DNA of 64,000 bases from Mycobacterium vicinigordonae (lineage in GTDB: Bacteria; Actinomycetota; Actinomycetes; Mycobacteriales; Mycobacteriaceae): positions 744,001 to 808,000 of the forward strand of contig NZ_CP059165.1 in the NCBI RefSeq assembly GCF_013466425.1, read 5' to 3'. Position numbers and translations under genes: made by a program. This document shows, piece after piece, positions 63,227 through 64,000 of this stretch (position 1 is its first letter; the number at the start of each line of letters is the position of its first letter). The notes under the pieces are model-generated. The model saw only the letters and a list, made by a program, of their open reading frames with translations. It was not told where the DNA came from and ran no database searches.

Positions 63227-64000
63227 AAATGATGTTGTTGAAGAATCCGGACAGGTCGCGGCCGAAGTTTAACCCACCGGATACGAACGCCTGGGTCATC
63301 ATGTTGAGCATAGTCGTGTTGAAGAAGCCCGATATGAAGTTGCCCATGTTCGCCCAGCCGGATTCGAGCGTGCCGCTATTCTGCAAACCCGAAAGGTTCG
63401 GGCCCGCACCGTTGAACGCGCCGGAGATCTGTTTGAACGCGTTGCCAATGCCTGAGACTGCGCCGTTGGCAGAGTTGAAGAAGCCCGACGCGCCGCCCGC
63501 CCCGGAGTTGAAGAAGCCCGAAGACGGGTCGGTGCCGAAGTTGAAGAACCCGGGCGTTTGTTGCCAATCGAAGCCGAAGGTGAAGGGTCCCACTGTTCCG
63601 TTGTCGGCAAAGTTGATCGGGTACGAGATGTTGAAGCTCAACGGCGTCTCTGGGTTGATCACCGACGGATTGAGTGTAAAGGGACCCAAGGTCTCGGTAC
63701 TGATGGGAATTGGGGGGGATGTCCCGGACAGCACACATCCCACGAACGGGATGTAGATGATGCAGACGGTGACTTCTAGGCTGATCGGGATCTGGAACTG
63801 CGAGATGGTGAACATGTCTTGGGTGACGGCGTTGATCGTTCCGGTGATCGGGATGTCGATGTCACCGACAATGCTGTAATCCCAGGGGATCGCCGGGATG
63901 GTGCTCTGGTACTGCAAATGTGCCAAGCCCTGGTAGTCGCCCCGCCAGAAGAACCCGTTGCTGTAGTTGCCGCCGTTGAACGCACCGGTGTTGAAATTGC
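63225..64000 (-). CDS. PPE-MPTR family protein, C-terminal part (5' end outside the window)
   Basis: The visible 257 codons encode the C-terminal end of a PPE protein of the major polymorphic tandem repeat class. Repeats of the NxGxxN type are seen at the window edge (NFNTGAFNGGNYSNGFFWRGDYQG). Beta-rich segments follow, with IPITGTINAVTQDMF, and a second set of GFFNSGAGGASGFFNS pentapeptide-like repeats. The end is FGRDLSGFFNNII. The N-terminal PPE domain lies outside. In M. tuberculosis the same place after hspR is taken by PPE7/PPE8. These proteins are exported by type VII secretion and sit on the cell surface. Confidence 0.9.
   Translation of the reverse strand, partial: NFNTGAFNGGNYSNGFFWRGDYQGLAHLQYQSTIPAIPWDYSIVGDIDIPITGTINAVTQDMFTISQFQIPISLEVTVCIIYIPFVGCVLSGTSPPIPISTETLGPFTLNPSVINPETPLSFNISYPINFADNGTVGPFTFGFDWQQTPGFFNFGTDPSSGFFNSGAGGASGFFNSANGAVSGIGNAFKQISGAFNGAGPNLSGLQNSGTLESGWANMGNFISGFFNTTMLNMMTQAFVSGGLNFGRDLSGFFNNII

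Overview
This window comes from a mycobacterium, most likely a slow-growing non-tuberculous species. The evidence is high GC with frequent GTG starts, a PPE-MPTR gene at the right edge, an intact iniBAC locus, the dnaK-grpE-dnaJ-hspR operon with HAIR operators, and a gene order (exported peptidase, dcd, udgA; then TetR, DUF-type enzyme, NTF2-like gene, rmlA; then aspC, FeS reductase, iniR, iniB-like gene, iniB, iniA, iniC; then lpqJ, ansP2; then dnaK to PPE) that follows M. tuberculosis Rv0316-Rv0355 as I recall it, with lineage-specific insertions.

Layout. 1-6.9 kb: small secreted proteins, a double muconolactone-isomerase-like protein, a PAP2/lipid-kinase fusion, a mannitol-dehydrogenase/AraC pair and a methyltransferase. 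7.1-18.2 kb: an accessory metabolic block with a flavin monooxygenase fused to an esterase, guanine deaminase, a Tat-exported CDP-diacylglycerol pyrophosphatase, an aldehyde dehydrogenase plus MpaB-like oxygenase operon facing a TetR gene across repeated operators, and a Fic protein under a perfect palindrome. 18.4-31.2 kb: tRNA-Gly(CCC), an exported peptidase-fold protein, dcd, a tandem pair of membrane-anchored proteins with degenerate Hsp70/actin-like heads and Pro/Gly-rich tails, udgA, an amidohydrolase, TetR, rmlA and aspC. 31.2-34.3 kb: a membrane FeS oxidoreductase with a repetitive tail.

34.5-50.4 kb is the cell-envelope-stress region. The regulator iniR diverges from an iniB-like gene, followed by iniB, iniA and iniC. 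IniB is hugely expanded here (1625 residues against about 480 in M. tuberculosis, from memory) by Gly-rich repeats. A perfect 13-bp hairpin separates iniB from iniA, which suggests attenuation between the abundant repeat protein and the dynamin-like IniA/IniC. Convergent to iniC is a four-gene set: an lpqJ-type lipoprotein, two single-pass proteins with Pro/Thr-rich tails, and an Hsp70-like protein with the same kind of anchor and tail.

50.5-64 kb: ansP2, a DUF4185 protein, a TetR/enoyl-CoA hydratase pair behind a perfect 30-bp palindrome, a flavoprotein coupled to a DJ-1-like protein, a methyltransferase, a proline iminopeptidase, the dnaK operon, a 52-bp tandem repeat that starts inside the hspR stop codon, and a partial PPE gene.

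The most notable patterns are the family of membrane-anchored low-complexity-tail proteins sharing an Arg-(Arg/Lys)-Pro box before the membrane segment (five members in two loci), the IniB expansion with its intergenic hairpin, and a ladder of overlapping seven-codon mini-ORFs leading into guaD.
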